Translations under genes and position numbers: made by a program | In this document: piece by piece, positions 8,904 to 16,512 of the stretch | How the letters are laid out: each line of letters begins with the position of its first letter | Numbering within the stretch: the first letter of the stretch is position 1 | From: JBCBKL01 sp963922565 | GTDB lineage: Bacteria > Pseudomonadota > Alphaproteobacteria > Rhodobacterales > Rhodobacteraceae | DNA length: 64,000 nucleotides | Reading direction: 5' to 3' | Assembly: GCA_963922565.1 (NCBI GenBank) | Contig: CAWUIQ010000001.1 | Location: forward strand, 62,001 to 126,000 | The notes under the pieces: model-generated | What the model was told of the DNA's origin: nothing | Seen by the model: only the letters and a program-made list of their open reading frames with translations | The model's database searches: none

Positions 8904-9340
8904 TCGGGGCAAACTCGGAGGACATTCGATTGTATCGACGCATCCTTGTTCCATTGGCGCTTGATCACGGTCTGTCGCGATCACTCTTTGACATCGCCCG
9001 GCATCTTTGCGGGCCGGAAGGACAGATCACCGCCTTGCATGTTGTCGAAGCCGCCTACGGACTTGCCCATGCGACGCAAAGCGAGGAGTTCGCTCAGGAG
9101 GCATTTGATCGCGCGCGGGGTCTGATTGAAGAGCGCATAGCGGGCGTTGGCGACATCAAGGCACATGTTGTCGAAGGTCATGTTTATCGGAGCATTCTGG
9201 ACTTTGCCGAACAACAGGGCGTTGACTGTATCGTTATGGGTTCGCACAGGCCGGGACCCAGCGATTATCTGATTGGCTCGACCGCTGCGCGGGTTGTGCG
9301 GCATGCAAACTGTGCGGTGCACGTGCATCGCAAGAGCTAA
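8900..9340 (+). CDS. Universal stress protein (UspA family)
   Basis: The 146-residue single Usp domain begins with YRRILVPLALDHGLSRSLFD and ends with VMGSHRPGPSDYLIGSTAAR, which is the G-2x-G-9x-G(S/T) nucleotide-binding signature of ATP-binding Usp proteins. Its ATG overlaps the TGA of the zinc dehydrogenase gene, so the two are translationally coupled. Small Usp proteins are common at the ends of TRAP transporter operons, where some bind the transporter or sense ATP; here it closes the operon. Confidence 0.88.
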   Translation: MIGANSEDIRLYRRILVPLALDHGLSRSLFDIARHLCGPEGQITALHVVEAAYGLAHATQSEEFAQEAFDRARGLIEERIAGVGDIKAHVVEGHVYRSILDFAEQQGVDCIVMGSHRPGPSDYLIGSTAARVVRHANCAVHVHRKS

Positions 9341-9367
9341 GGCTGGCCTTGCAAAAGACGCGTTTCA

Positions 9368-9829
9368 TTAGGGTTTGCCGCCGATCCTTTCGACGCTCCC
9401 GTCGAGATCCATCAGGAGCAGTTCAACTTCGAGTTCCGGTTCGCGGGTTTTGATCGTATCGGCCAGCTGTCCCATCCGCGCGGCATGAATTGCGCGCTCT
9501 TTTTCGGAATCATTTGCGCAGTCTTTATCAACGAACGCTTTGCAAGCCCCACAATCGCGGTGGTCTATGACGATTACCTTGCGAATGCCATGTAGCTTGC
9601 GGGCCAAGGCGACGTGCTGAAGGAAGGTTTCTGCCCAGCCCGGCACCGGTTCTGCCATGACGCCAATGGCCGCGCCTGCGATCGTGACCTGGTCGTATCT
9701 TCCACGCAGCCCACGCTGGGCGAGATAGTCAGCCACTGCGTCAAGCAGACGGTGATCCATGCAGTTCAGAACCAGCGCTTCGGCGGTATGGCCAGCCTCC
9801 GGTCTGAGTTGGTCAACGGCACTGGTCAT
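9368..9829 (-). CDS. Beta-carbonic-anhydrase-like protein
   Basis: The 153-residue protein keeps the full zinc-binding pattern of beta carbonic anhydrases: Cys23-x-Asp25-x-Arg27 in NCMDHRL and His90-x-x-Cys93 in DHRDCGAC. It is shorter than typical enzymes (about 200) and lacks an N-terminal arm, like several stand-alone carbonic anhydrase-related proteins in Proteobacteria. Reversible CO2 hydration is the expected reaction, but related folds hydrolyse CS2 or COS; the sulfide-response genes next door make that alternative worth noting. It is transcribed convergently with the Usp gene and in the same direction as the metallo-hydrolase gene upstream of it. Confidence 0.8.
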   Translation of the reverse strand: MTSAVDQLRPEAGHTAEALVLNCMDHRLLDAVADYLAQRGLRGRYDQVTIAGAAIGVMAEPVPGWAETFLQHVALARKLHGIRKVIVIDHRDCGACKAFVDKDCANDSEKERAIHAARMGQLADTIKTREPELEVELLLMDLDGSVERIGGKP

Positions 9830-9888
9830 TGCGGGCCCTGTTTACGAGAGTGGGCCGACCGGCCGACTTTCGGCCGGTCGCGGTTGGA

Positions 9889-10752
9889 TCAAAGCGCGTT
9901 GATCGGGATCTTGAGGTATGACACACCATTGTTTTCCTCTGGTGGCATTTCACCAGCCCGAATGTTTACCTGCACAGAGGGCAGGATCAGTGTCGGCATC
10001 TCAAGTGACGAGTCCCGTGCCTCGCGCATCGCCACGAACTCATCTTCGGACTTGTTCGCGCCAACATGAACATTGGAAGCCTTTTCTTCGGCTACAGTGG
10101 TTTCCCACTTGTATTCATCGCGGCCCGGCGCCTTGTAGTCATGGCACATGTAGAGCGTTGTCTCATCCGGTAGTGCCAAGATCTTTTGGATAGATCGATA
10201 CATGACCCGGGCGTCACCGCCGGGGAAATCTGCACGCGCTGTACCGAAATCCGGCATAAAGAGCGTATCGCCTACGAACGCGGCCCCGTCGGTGACATAG
10301 GTCATGCAGGCCGGCGTGTGGCCGGGTGTATGCATGGCGCGCATGGTCAAGCCACCAATGGCAAACTCTTCCCCATCCGCGAACAGATGCTCGAATTGCC
10401 GTCCATCGGTCTGGAAGCCCTTCTCGACATTGAAGAGCTTGGCAAAGACCTCTTGCACCTCGGTGATATGCGATCCGATTGCCGTGGTCCCGCCTAGTTC
10501 CTTCCGAAGATAGGGTGCGGCGCTCAGGTGGTCTGCATGGGCATGGGTTTCCAGCAGCCATTCGACCTTCAGACCGTTATCCTTGACGTATTCGATGATT
10601 GCATCCGCCGAAGCGGTATTGGTGCGGCCTGACTTGGGGTCGAAGTCCAGAACCGAGTCGATGATCGCACAGCTGTCGCTGGCGGGGTCCTTGACCACGT
10701 AAGAGACAGTGAAGGTTGCCTCGTCAAAAAACGCTTTCACAACTGGTTTCAT
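9889..10752 (-). CDS. Metallo-beta-lactamase-fold hydrolase, persulfide dioxygenase-like (Blh/ETHE1 type)
   Basis: The 287-residue protein carries THAHADH at residues 69-75 (His70, His72, Asp74, His75) and later HTPGHTPACMTYV and MCHDYK, giving the reduced iron site of ETHE1-like persulfide dioxygenases rather than a two-zinc lactamase. These enzymes turn glutathione persulfide plus O2 into sulfite. It diverges from the bigR-like gene across a short region with a shared palindrome, which matches the known BigR/SqrR sulfide-detoxification layout. Product sulfite or downstream sulfate could be handled by the SulP transporter on the other arm. Confidence 0.88.
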   Translation of the reverse strand: MKPVVKAFFDEATFTVSYVVKDPASDSCAIIDSVLDFDPKSGRTNTASADAIIEYVKDNGLKVEWLLETHAHADHLSAAPYLRKELGGTTAIGSHITEVQEVFAKLFNVEKGFQTDGRQFEHLFADGEEFAIGGLTMRAMHTPGHTPACMTYVTDGAAFVGDTLFMPDFGTARADFPGGDARVMYRSIQKILALPDETTLYMCHDYKAPGRDEYKWETTVAEEKASNVHVGANKSEDEFVAMREARDSSLEMPTLILPSVQVNIRAGEMPPEENNGVSYLKIPINAL

Positions 10753-10853
10753 TTCAAGCTCCTTGCGAGTTGCCTTGCCTTTAGCTGCCCTGCCAGTTCG
10801 GATCTTTGATTGTGCTCAAGTCGCGGCTGGCTTTCGGGTTGGGCACGTTGCTC

Positions 10854-10895
10854 TTGACCACATAGGAATGCATTCATATATGCGCAAGTATGAAT
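10854..10895 (+). promoter_or_regulatory. Promoter and BigR/SqrR-type operator of the sulfide-response operon
   Basis: TTGACC (10854-10859) and TATATG (10877-10882) form a -35/-10 pair with 17-base spacing. An inverted repeat, ATTCATA (10872-10878) and TATGAAT (10889-10895), overlaps the -10 and the putative start site, so a bound repressor would block RNA polymerase. The half sites match the ATTC/GAAT type used by BigR/SqrR repressors. A weaker minus-strand pair (TTGCGC, 17 bases, TATGTG) runs through the same bases, so one operator could control both the hydrolase and the bigR arm. Predicted transcription begins at or beside the ATG at 10890, implying a leaderless message if that start is used. 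Confidence 0.7.
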
Positions 10896-11246
10896 ATAAA
10901 AGAGATGTACTCCACTGCGGATGAAGTCTGCGATCTGATGACGCTCCTGTCGAACAGGAGCCGGCTGATGATCCTGTGCTTGTTAACCGAAGGTGAAAAA
11001 TCGGTTGGGCAGCTGGCCGAAGCCATCGGTGCGCGAGACACGGCCATATCACAGCAACTTGCGGTGCTGCGCCGCGAGCGGATCGTAAAGGCCCGGCGCG
11101 CGGGGCAAACGATGTTCTACAGCATCGTCCGGCCCGACGTCGCCGAGCTTCTGGAGTTTCTCTACGCGAAATACTGCGGCGATGCCGCGCCAAAACAGGA
11201 GACGAGTAATGACACTGAAGAAAATCGACGCGACCAAGGCGCATGA
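10890..11246 (+). CDS. bigR: ArsR/SmtB-family persulfide-sensing repressor (BigR/SqrR-like)
   Basis: This 118-residue winged-helix protein has the ArsR recognition helix ARDTAISQQLAVLRRERIV (about 48-66). It lacks metal-binding motifs but has Cys30 and Cys96, spaced 66 residues apart exactly as the two redox cysteines of BigR and SqrR, which form a tetrasulfide or disulfide on sulfide exposure and release DNA; Cys14 is extra. It would repress itself, the rhodanese and probably the divergent hydrolase gene. Start is uncertain: ATG 10890 lies inside the operator and would be leaderless, while ATG 10905 (MYSTADEV) has only an abutting AAAAGAG. Residue numbers here use 10890. Confidence 0.85.
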   Translation: MNIKEMYSTADEVCDLMTLLSNRSRLMILCLLTEGEKSVGQLAEAIGARDTAISQQLAVLRRERIVKARRAGQTMFYSIVRPDVAELLEFLYAKYCGDAAPKQETSNDTEENRRDQGA

Positions 11247-11766
11247 CTGGGTGAAGTCGGGAAAGGCGGTCTTGATCGACGTGCGCGAACCTGACGAATG
11301 GATCAAAGAGCACGTGCCAGAGGCGCATTTGGTGCCGTTGTCGGGCTTCAATGCCGATGATTTCCCAAAAGACCACGACAAGATTGCCGTGTTCCACTGC
11401 CGGAGCGGCGGACGGACCGAAGCCGCTGCACCGCAGATCCTGCAGACGGGCTTCCGCGAGGTATATCAGCTGGAAGGTGGCATTGACGCTTGGCGCAAGG
11501 CCGGGCTGAAAGTGAATGAGAACGCTAAGGCGCCGATCAGCATCATGCGCCAGGTTCAGATCACTGCTGGCAGCCTTGTGGTTCTGGGGATTATCCTTGC
11601 GGTGCTGATCAACCCATGGTTTGCGGCGCTGAGCGCCTTTGTCGGGGCCGGGCTGACGCAGGCCGGGATCACGGGCACCTGCGCGATGGCGGCGATGCTC
11701 AAACACATGCCGTGGAATCGCGTGATCAGCGGTCAGCAGGCCGTGGCCAACCCGGCGGCGATCTAA
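11209..11766 (+). CDS. Rhodanese-DUF2892 membrane sulfurtransferase
   Basis: The ATG at 11209 follows AGGAGA and overlaps the end of bigR by 38 bases in another frame; an earlier in-frame ATG at 11182 lies deeper in bigR and is less likely. The 185-residue product has a rhodanese domain (about 4-105) with active-site Cys64 in HCRSGGRT, then two hydrophobic helices (about 115-165) of the DUF2892 type with a GAGLTQAGITGTCAMAAML segment. It would anchor in the inner membrane and move sulfane sulfur, feeding persulfide to the divergently encoded dioxygenase. Confidence 0.88.
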   Translation: MTLKKIDATKAHDWVKSGKAVLIDVREPDEWIKEHVPEAHLVPLSGFNADDFPKDHDKIAVFHCRSGGRTEAAAPQILQTGFREVYQLEGGIDAWRKAGLKVNENAKAPISIMRQVQITAGSLVVLGIILAVLINPWFAALSAFVGAGLTQAGITGTCAMAAMLKHMPWNRVISGQQAVANPAAI

Positions 11767-11769
11767 GGT

Positions 11770-13515
11770 ATGAGTGCGACGCGCCTCGGGCGGTTTCTGC
11801 CCATCCTGAACTGGATCACCGGGTACAATCGCGGTGACCTTGCCAGCGACGGTATGGCCGGGTTGATCGTGGCGATCATGTTGGTGCCGCAGGGCATGGC
11901 ATATGCCCTGCTGGCAGGATTGCCCCCCGAGGTCGGGCTTTATGCCAGTATAGTGCCGTTGGTGTTTTACGGGCTTCTCGGCAGCAGCCGTGCGCTCGCC
12001 GTGGGGCCAGTTGCCATCGTGTCGTTAATGGTGGCAACGACATTAGGCGAGATCACCGAGGCGGGTGGTGCTGGCTATGTCGGGGGTGCAGTACTCTTGG
12101 CTTTCCTCAGCGGCGCGATCCTGCTGGCCATGGGCCTGGCGCGGCTTGGTTTCCTGGTGAATTTCCTCAGTCACCCGGTGATTTCCGGCTTTTCCAGTGC
12201 GGCCGCGTTGGTGATCGGATTTTCGCAGCTCAAACATCTCTTAGGTTTCGAAATTCCCCGCAGTCACCTGATCACAGAAACCATCGCCCATGCCGTAACT
12301 AATCTTGGGCAGTTGAACCTTGTCACAGCTGGCATCGCCGTCGTGTCATTGGTCTTGCTTTTGGCCTTCAGATCCCGTGTTGCCGGATGGGTAAAGAGTG
12401 CTGGTCTTAGTGCAGCAGTTGCCGACGCGGTCGCCAAGGCCGGTCCGTTGGTGGCCGTACTCGTGACTACAGTCGCTGTCTGGCTGCTCGCACTGGACCA
12501 AACGGCCGGGGTCAAGATCGTGGCCGATATCCCGGCTGGCCTACCGCCGCTGACGATGCCTGGTTTTGACCTGGCCCTGATCCAGCAGCTTTTGCCCGCC
12601 GCGGCGCTGATCTCGGTCGTCGGTTTTCTCGAAAGTGTGTCGGTCGCCAAATCCCTGGCCAGTAAGCGCCGCCAGAAAATCGATGCCGACCAGGAACTGA
12701 TCGCGCTTGGAGCGGCCAATATCGGTGCCTCGTTTACCGGGGGTTACCCGGTCACGGGCGGATTCAGCCGATCGTTGGTCAACTTCACTGCAGGGGCCGT
12801 CACGCCGATGGCGTCCATCATCACCGCAGGGCTGATTGCGTTGACGGTGCTGCTCTTTACACCGCTGCTCTATTTCCTGCCAAAGGCGACCCTGGCGGCA
12901 ATCATCATCCTGGCCGTGGCCAACCTGATCGATTTCAAGACCTTGCGCGAGGCCTGGATCTACAACAAAGCCGATGCCGCGTCGCTGATCGCCACGTTCT
13001 TTGCCGTGCTCACGCTGGGTATCGAAATGGGCATCCTGGCCGGCGCAGGCTTGTCGATCGCGCTTTATCTCTGGCGCACAAGCCGTCCGCACATGGCCGA
13101 GGTCGGGCGCGTGGGCGAAACCGAGCATTTTCGAAACGTCCTGCGCCACGAGGTTCAAACCGATCCAAGAATCCTTGCGGTCAGGGTGGATGAAAGTCTT
13201 TACTTCGCCAACACCGCACAGCTAGAAGACGCGCTGCTGTCCCGGGTTGCCGAGCGACCAGAGATTGATCATTTGGTGCTGATCATGAGCGCGGTGAACT
13301 TCATCGATGCAAGTGCGCTTGAGACGCTCGAGACGCTGATCGAGCGGCTGCGCGATTCCGGCGTCACCCTCCACATGGCCGAGGTGAAGGGGCCTGTCAT
13401 GGACCGTCTTGAACGCGTCCATTTCCTGGAAACTCTGGGTTCAGGCAGTGTCTACCTCAGCACCCATGCGGCGATGAAAGACCTCGGAGGTTCCGGCGAA
13501 GTGCAGGTTGCCTGA
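11770..13515 (+). CDS. SulP-family anion transporter with STAS domain
   Basis: The 581-residue protein starts 3 bases after the rhodanese stop. It shows the SulP opening (DGMAGLIVAIMLVPQGMAYA, about 29-48), GLPPEVGLYASIVPL, around a dozen hydrophobic segments, the ANIGASFTGGYPVTGGFSRS motif (about 318-337), and a C-terminal cytosolic STAS domain (about 455-570). SulP proteins exchange sulfate, bicarbonate or other anions. Its place in the BigR operon suggests sulfate or sulfite removal after persulfide oxidation; bicarbonate transport would instead pair it with the carbonic anhydrase-like gene at 9368. Confidence 0.9.
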   Translation: MSATRLGRFLPILNWITGYNRGDLASDGMAGLIVAIMLVPQGMAYALLAGLPPEVGLYASIVPLVFYGLLGSSRALAVGPVAIVSLMVATTLGEITEAGGAGYVGGAVLLAFLSGAILLAMGLARLGFLVNFLSHPVISGFSSAAALVIGFSQLKHLLGFEIPRSHLITETIAHAVTNLGQLNLVTAGIAVVSLVLLLAFRSRVAGWVKSAGLSAAVADAVAKAGPLVAVLVTTVAVWLLALDQTAGVKIVADIPAGLPPLTMPGFDLALIQQLLPAAALISVVGFLESVSVAKSLASKRRQKIDADQELIALGAANIGASFTGGYPVTGGFSRSLVNFTAGAVTPMASIITAGLIALTVLLFTPLLYFLPKATLAAIIILAVANLIDFKTLREAWIYNKADAASLIATFFAVLTLGIEMGILAGAGLSIALYLWRTSRPHMAEVGRVGETEHFRNVLRHEVQTDPRILAVRVDESLYFANTAQLEDALLSRVAERPEIDHLVLIMSAVNFIDASALETLETLIERLRDSGVTLHMAEVKGPVMDRLERVHFLETLGSGSVYLSTHAAMKDLGGSGEVQVA

Positions 13516-13593
13516 CAACTGTCTGTTGGGTTGGTTGCTCTTCGACCCGGGCCTGTAGGTGCTGAAAGTCGGGATCGGCACTCAACAATCAGC

Positions 13594-14271
13594 CTACCGC
13601 ATCATCCCGTGCAAACACGCCTGTGCGGCCAGGATGTGAGAGGTCATCGCGCTGGCGGCCCAATCCGGTGCCCGCGCTTCTATGGCTTCAACGATTTCCT
13701 GATGGTGCGCCGCGCTGCGTTCAAGGTCGCGATCCGTGTACCGGTGATAAGTACGCGCAACGGTCCCGATGTCGATCACGCTGGCCATGATGTAAACCAA
13801 GCGGGGTGAGCCGGACGCCTCGTAGATCGTGCGATGAAAAGTTTCGTTCATCTCAGAGATTGCGTTGTAATCGTCATCAGTCCGGGCCGGTGTCAGATCC
13901 CGCATCTGCTCAGCGAGGTTTCGCAGCATTTCGATCTGTTCGTCGGTCGCGTGACGGGCTGCGCCACGGGCCGCATAGGGTTCCAGCAGCGCGCGCAGTT
14001 CAAAGATCTGGTCGACCTCGCTGGTGTCGAGATGCGCAACCCGCGTGCTGTAGCCGCTGCCCCGTTCGACAAACCCCTCGAGGGTCAGCCGCCGAAGCGC
14101 CTCGCGCACGGGCGTCCGACTGATCCCCAGATCGATGGCGAGCCGCTGTTCGATCAGCCGATCGCCCCCTCGCAGCGCCCCTTTGAGGATGTCGTCGCGG
14201 ATCCGTTTATACGCCAGTTCCGAGGCGGGCAGGGCTGTTTCCGCGCCTTGGGGTGTGTCCGAGATGTTCAT
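13594..14271 (-). CDS. GntR-family (FadR/FCD subfamily) transcriptional regulator
   Basis: The 225-residue protein has an N-terminal winged helix with GDRLIEQRLAIDLGISRTPV followed by REALRRLTLEGFV (about 45-77) and an all-helical FCD effector domain with the metal-binding histidines expected (FHRTIYEASG, SAAHHQEIVEAIEARA). Its start overlaps the stop of the HMG-CoA lyase gene by four bases, so the two are co-transcribed, and together they diverge from the CoA-transferase/hydantoinase cluster, which it probably regulates. FCD regulators sense small carboxylates. Confidence 0.9.
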   Translation of the reverse strand: MNISDTPQGAETALPASELAYKRIRDDILKGALRGGDRLIEQRLAIDLGISRTPVREALRRLTLEGFVERGSGYSTRVAHLDTSEVDQIFELRALLEPYAARGAARHATDEQIEMLRNLAEQMRDLTPARTDDDYNAISEMNETFHRTIYEASGSPRLVYIMASVIDIGTVARTYHRYTDRDLERSAAHHQEIVEAIEARAPDWAASAMTSHILAAQACLHGMMR

Positions 14272-15176
14272 GCCGCCTGACCCTTTGGAAAGCCCCCGGC
14301 CCGTAGTACGTTGCCGGGTGCGCGGATACCGAGTTTGGTCTCAAGCCATTCGGCGGTCTGGATGGCGGCGTCAAGATCAATACCCGTTGCGATGCCGGAG
14401 CGTTCCAGCATGTAAACGAGGTCTTCGGTCGCGATGTTACCCGTCGCATTGGGCGCGAAGGGGCAGCCGCCAACACCGCCCAGACTAGAATCGAGCGCGT
14501 TGATCCCGGCCTCGATCCCCGCCCATGCATTGGCGAGCCCGGTGCCGCGCGTGTTGTGCAGATGCAGCCGGGTTTTCTGGCGCGGCAAGGCGGCGCGTAA
14601 CGCCCCAACCCGTTCCGTCACATCAGCCGGCGTGCCCACCCCGATCGTGTCCGCCAGCGCCAGCTCGTCGGGGTCATGGGTGGCGCAGCGTTCGATCACC
14701 TGCATCAGGCGAGCCAGTGGCACCTCACCCTCGAACGGGCAGCCAAACGCCGCCCCGATGGTGACCCCGACCCGCATGTCGCTTTTGGCTGCGGCCCGGA
14801 TACGTCCGAAAGCCGCGATGCTTTCGGTGACATCCGTGCCCTGGTTGCGCTGGCAGAACGTATCTGTCGCCACGACAACCACGTTGATCTCTGTCAGTCC
14901 CGCGGCGCGTGCGCGTTCGAAGCCCTTTTCGTTGAGCACTAACCCGATGGCCCCGCGTCGGATTTCGTCGCTGAGCCCGGTCGCCACCTCGGTCGCATCG
15001 GCCATCTGCGGCACCCGCTTCGGATTAACGAAACTCGTGACCTCGGCCCGCCGGATCCCCGCATTCCAGATCCGTCTTAGCAGGTCGAGCTTGTCACCGG
15101 TCGAGAGAACAACCTGCTCATTTTGTATCCCATCTCGGGCCGAAACCTCGACTATTTCAACGTTTTGCGACGCCAC
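14268..15176 (-). CDS. Hydroxymethylglutaryl-CoA lyase family enzyme
   Basis: The 302-residue protein starts with the DRE-TIM signature VSARDGIQNEQVVLSTGDKL (Asp catalytic, metal ligand) and contains LADTIGVGTP and the flexible-loop motif GVGGCPFAPNATGN (about 233-246) with the catalytic cysteine of HMG-CoA lyase. It cleaves HMG-CoA to acetyl-CoA and acetoacetate, or a close 3-hydroxyacyl-CoA homologue. Opposite it starts a CaiB-type CoA transferase; human SUGCT is a CaiB-family succinate-HMG CoA transferase, so the pair could activate and split hydroxymethylglutarate or a related branched acid. No leucine-degradation genes accompany it. Confidence 0.88.
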   Translation of the reverse strand: MASQNVEIVEVSARDGIQNEQVVLSTGDKLDLLRRIWNAGIRRAEVTSFVNPKRVPQMADATEVATGLSDEIRRGAIGLVLNEKGFERARAAGLTEINVVVVATDTFCQRNQGTDVTESIAAFGRIRAAAKSDMRVGVTIGAAFGCPFEGEVPLARLMQVIERCATHDPDELALADTIGVGTPADVTERVGALRAALPRQKTRLHLHNTRGTGLANAWAGIEAGINALDSSLGGVGGCPFAPNATGNIATEDLVYMLERSGIATGIDLDAAIQTAEWLETKLGIRAPGNVLRAGGFPKGQAA

Positions 15177-15289
15177 GCCACATCTCTTTCTTTGTTTTGT
15201 ATGCGAATCGACCTAGGCTTAACACAGAACGGCGGTGACCGGTAAGGCCAAGACGCCACGAAAAGCCGGCTAACGGGTGTAGGGGAGAG

Positions 15290-16510
15290 ATGAACCAGAC
15301 CGAGGCACAGTCAAGCCGCGAGGGCCCCTTGGCGGACCTGCGCGTTCTTGAGATGGGGCAGCTTTTGGCGGGCCCATTCTGCGGTCAGATGCTGGCCGAT
15401 TTCGGGGCCGAAGTGATCAAATGTGAACAACCCGGTGTTGGCGATCCGATGCGTGTCTGGGGCCGCGAAAAGCCTCATGGACGGTCACTTTGGTGGCCCG
15501 TCGTGGCCCGCAACAAGAAGTCCATCACCATCAACCTGCGTACCGAAGAGGGGCAGGCTCTGATCCACGAGATGATCAAATCCACCGACATCCTGATCGA
15601 GAACTTTCGCCCCGGCACGATGGAGCGGTGGAACCTCGGCTATGACGTGCTGTCCGAGATCAACCCACGGCTCGTCATGGTCCGCGTCACCGGTTTTGGA
15701 CAAACCGGCCCCTACGCCGCCCGCGCGGGCTATGGCGCGATCGGCGAGGCCATGGGCGGCTTGCGCTATGTGGTGGGCGATCCGTCGACCCAGCCCAGCC
15801 GCATGGGTATTTCGATCGGGGATGAACTGGCGGCGATGCACGCAGCCCTGGGTGCCGTGATGGCCATACACGCCCGCGAACGCACCGGCCGGGGGCAGAT
15901 CGTAGACAGCGCGATTTACGAGGCCGTCCTGAACATGATGGAAAGCCTTGTCACCGAATACGACGTGGCGGGCTATGTCCGCGAACGCACCGGGCCGATC
16001 TTGCCCAATGTCTCGCCCTCGAATGTGTTTGAGACTGCGGACGGCAAGCTGCTTCTGATCGCGGCCAATCAGGACACGGTGTTTAAGCGACTGGCGGCTG
16101 CGATGGAGCGCCCGGATCTGGCCGAGGACGAACGCTATGCCACCCATTCCGCGCGGGGTCGCCACCAGGCCGAGCTTGATGGCCTGATCAATGACTGGTC
16201 CAAAACCATCGCCCTGACCGATCTGGAGACCCTGCTGAACGAGCATGGGGTGCCATGCGGACTGATCTATACGGCAAGCGACATGATCGACGATCCGCAT
16301 TTCGCGGCGCGCGATGCCATCGTAACCGTCAACCATCCGGAATTCGGCGACATGCGGATGCAGAACGTGGCACCGCGCCTGTCTGAAACGCCCGGTTCGG
16401 TGCGCCATGTGGGGCCCGAGTTGGGCCAGCATAACGACGATGTCTATGGCGGCATTCTGGGCCTCAGCGATGACCGGCGGGCCGACTTGACCGCCAAGGG
16501 CATCATCTGA
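15290..16510 (+). CDS. CaiB/BaiF family (class III) CoA transferase
   Basis: The 406-residue protein opens with the family motif MGQLLAGPFCGQMLADFGAE and VIKCEQPGVGDPMR (about 23-58) and has ENFRPGTMERWNLGYD and GYGAIGEAMGGLRY. Class III transferases move CoA between acids through an aspartyl-CoA intermediate. GGGGAGAG precedes the ATG. It starts the ten-gene plus-strand cluster and diverges from the HMG-CoA lyase gene, so it likely activates the carboxylic acid released by the downstream hydrolases for lyase cleavage. Substrate and donor are not visible from sequence. Confidence 0.88.
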   Translation: MNQTEAQSSREGPLADLRVLEMGQLLAGPFCGQMLADFGAEVIKCEQPGVGDPMRVWGREKPHGRSLWWPVVARNKKSITINLRTEEGQALIHEMIKSTDILIENFRPGTMERWNLGYDVLSEINPRLVMVRVTGFGQTGPYAARAGYGAIGEAMGGLRYVVGDPSTQPSRMGISIGDELAAMHAALGAVMAIHARERTGRGQIVDSAIYEAVLNMMESLVTEYDVAGYVRERTGPILPNVSPSNVFETADGKLLLIAANQDTVFKRLAAAMERPDLAEDERYATHSARGRHQAELDGLINDWSKTIALTDLETLLNEHGVPCGLIYTASDMIDDPHFAARDAIVTVNHPEFGDMRMQNVAPRLSETPGSVRHVGPELGQHNDDVYGGILGLSDDRRADLTAKGII

Positions 16511-16512
16511 GG

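Noticed and set aside
13516..13593. Possible terminator between the SulP and GntR genes
   Set aside because: No convincing stem was found in the 78-base gap.
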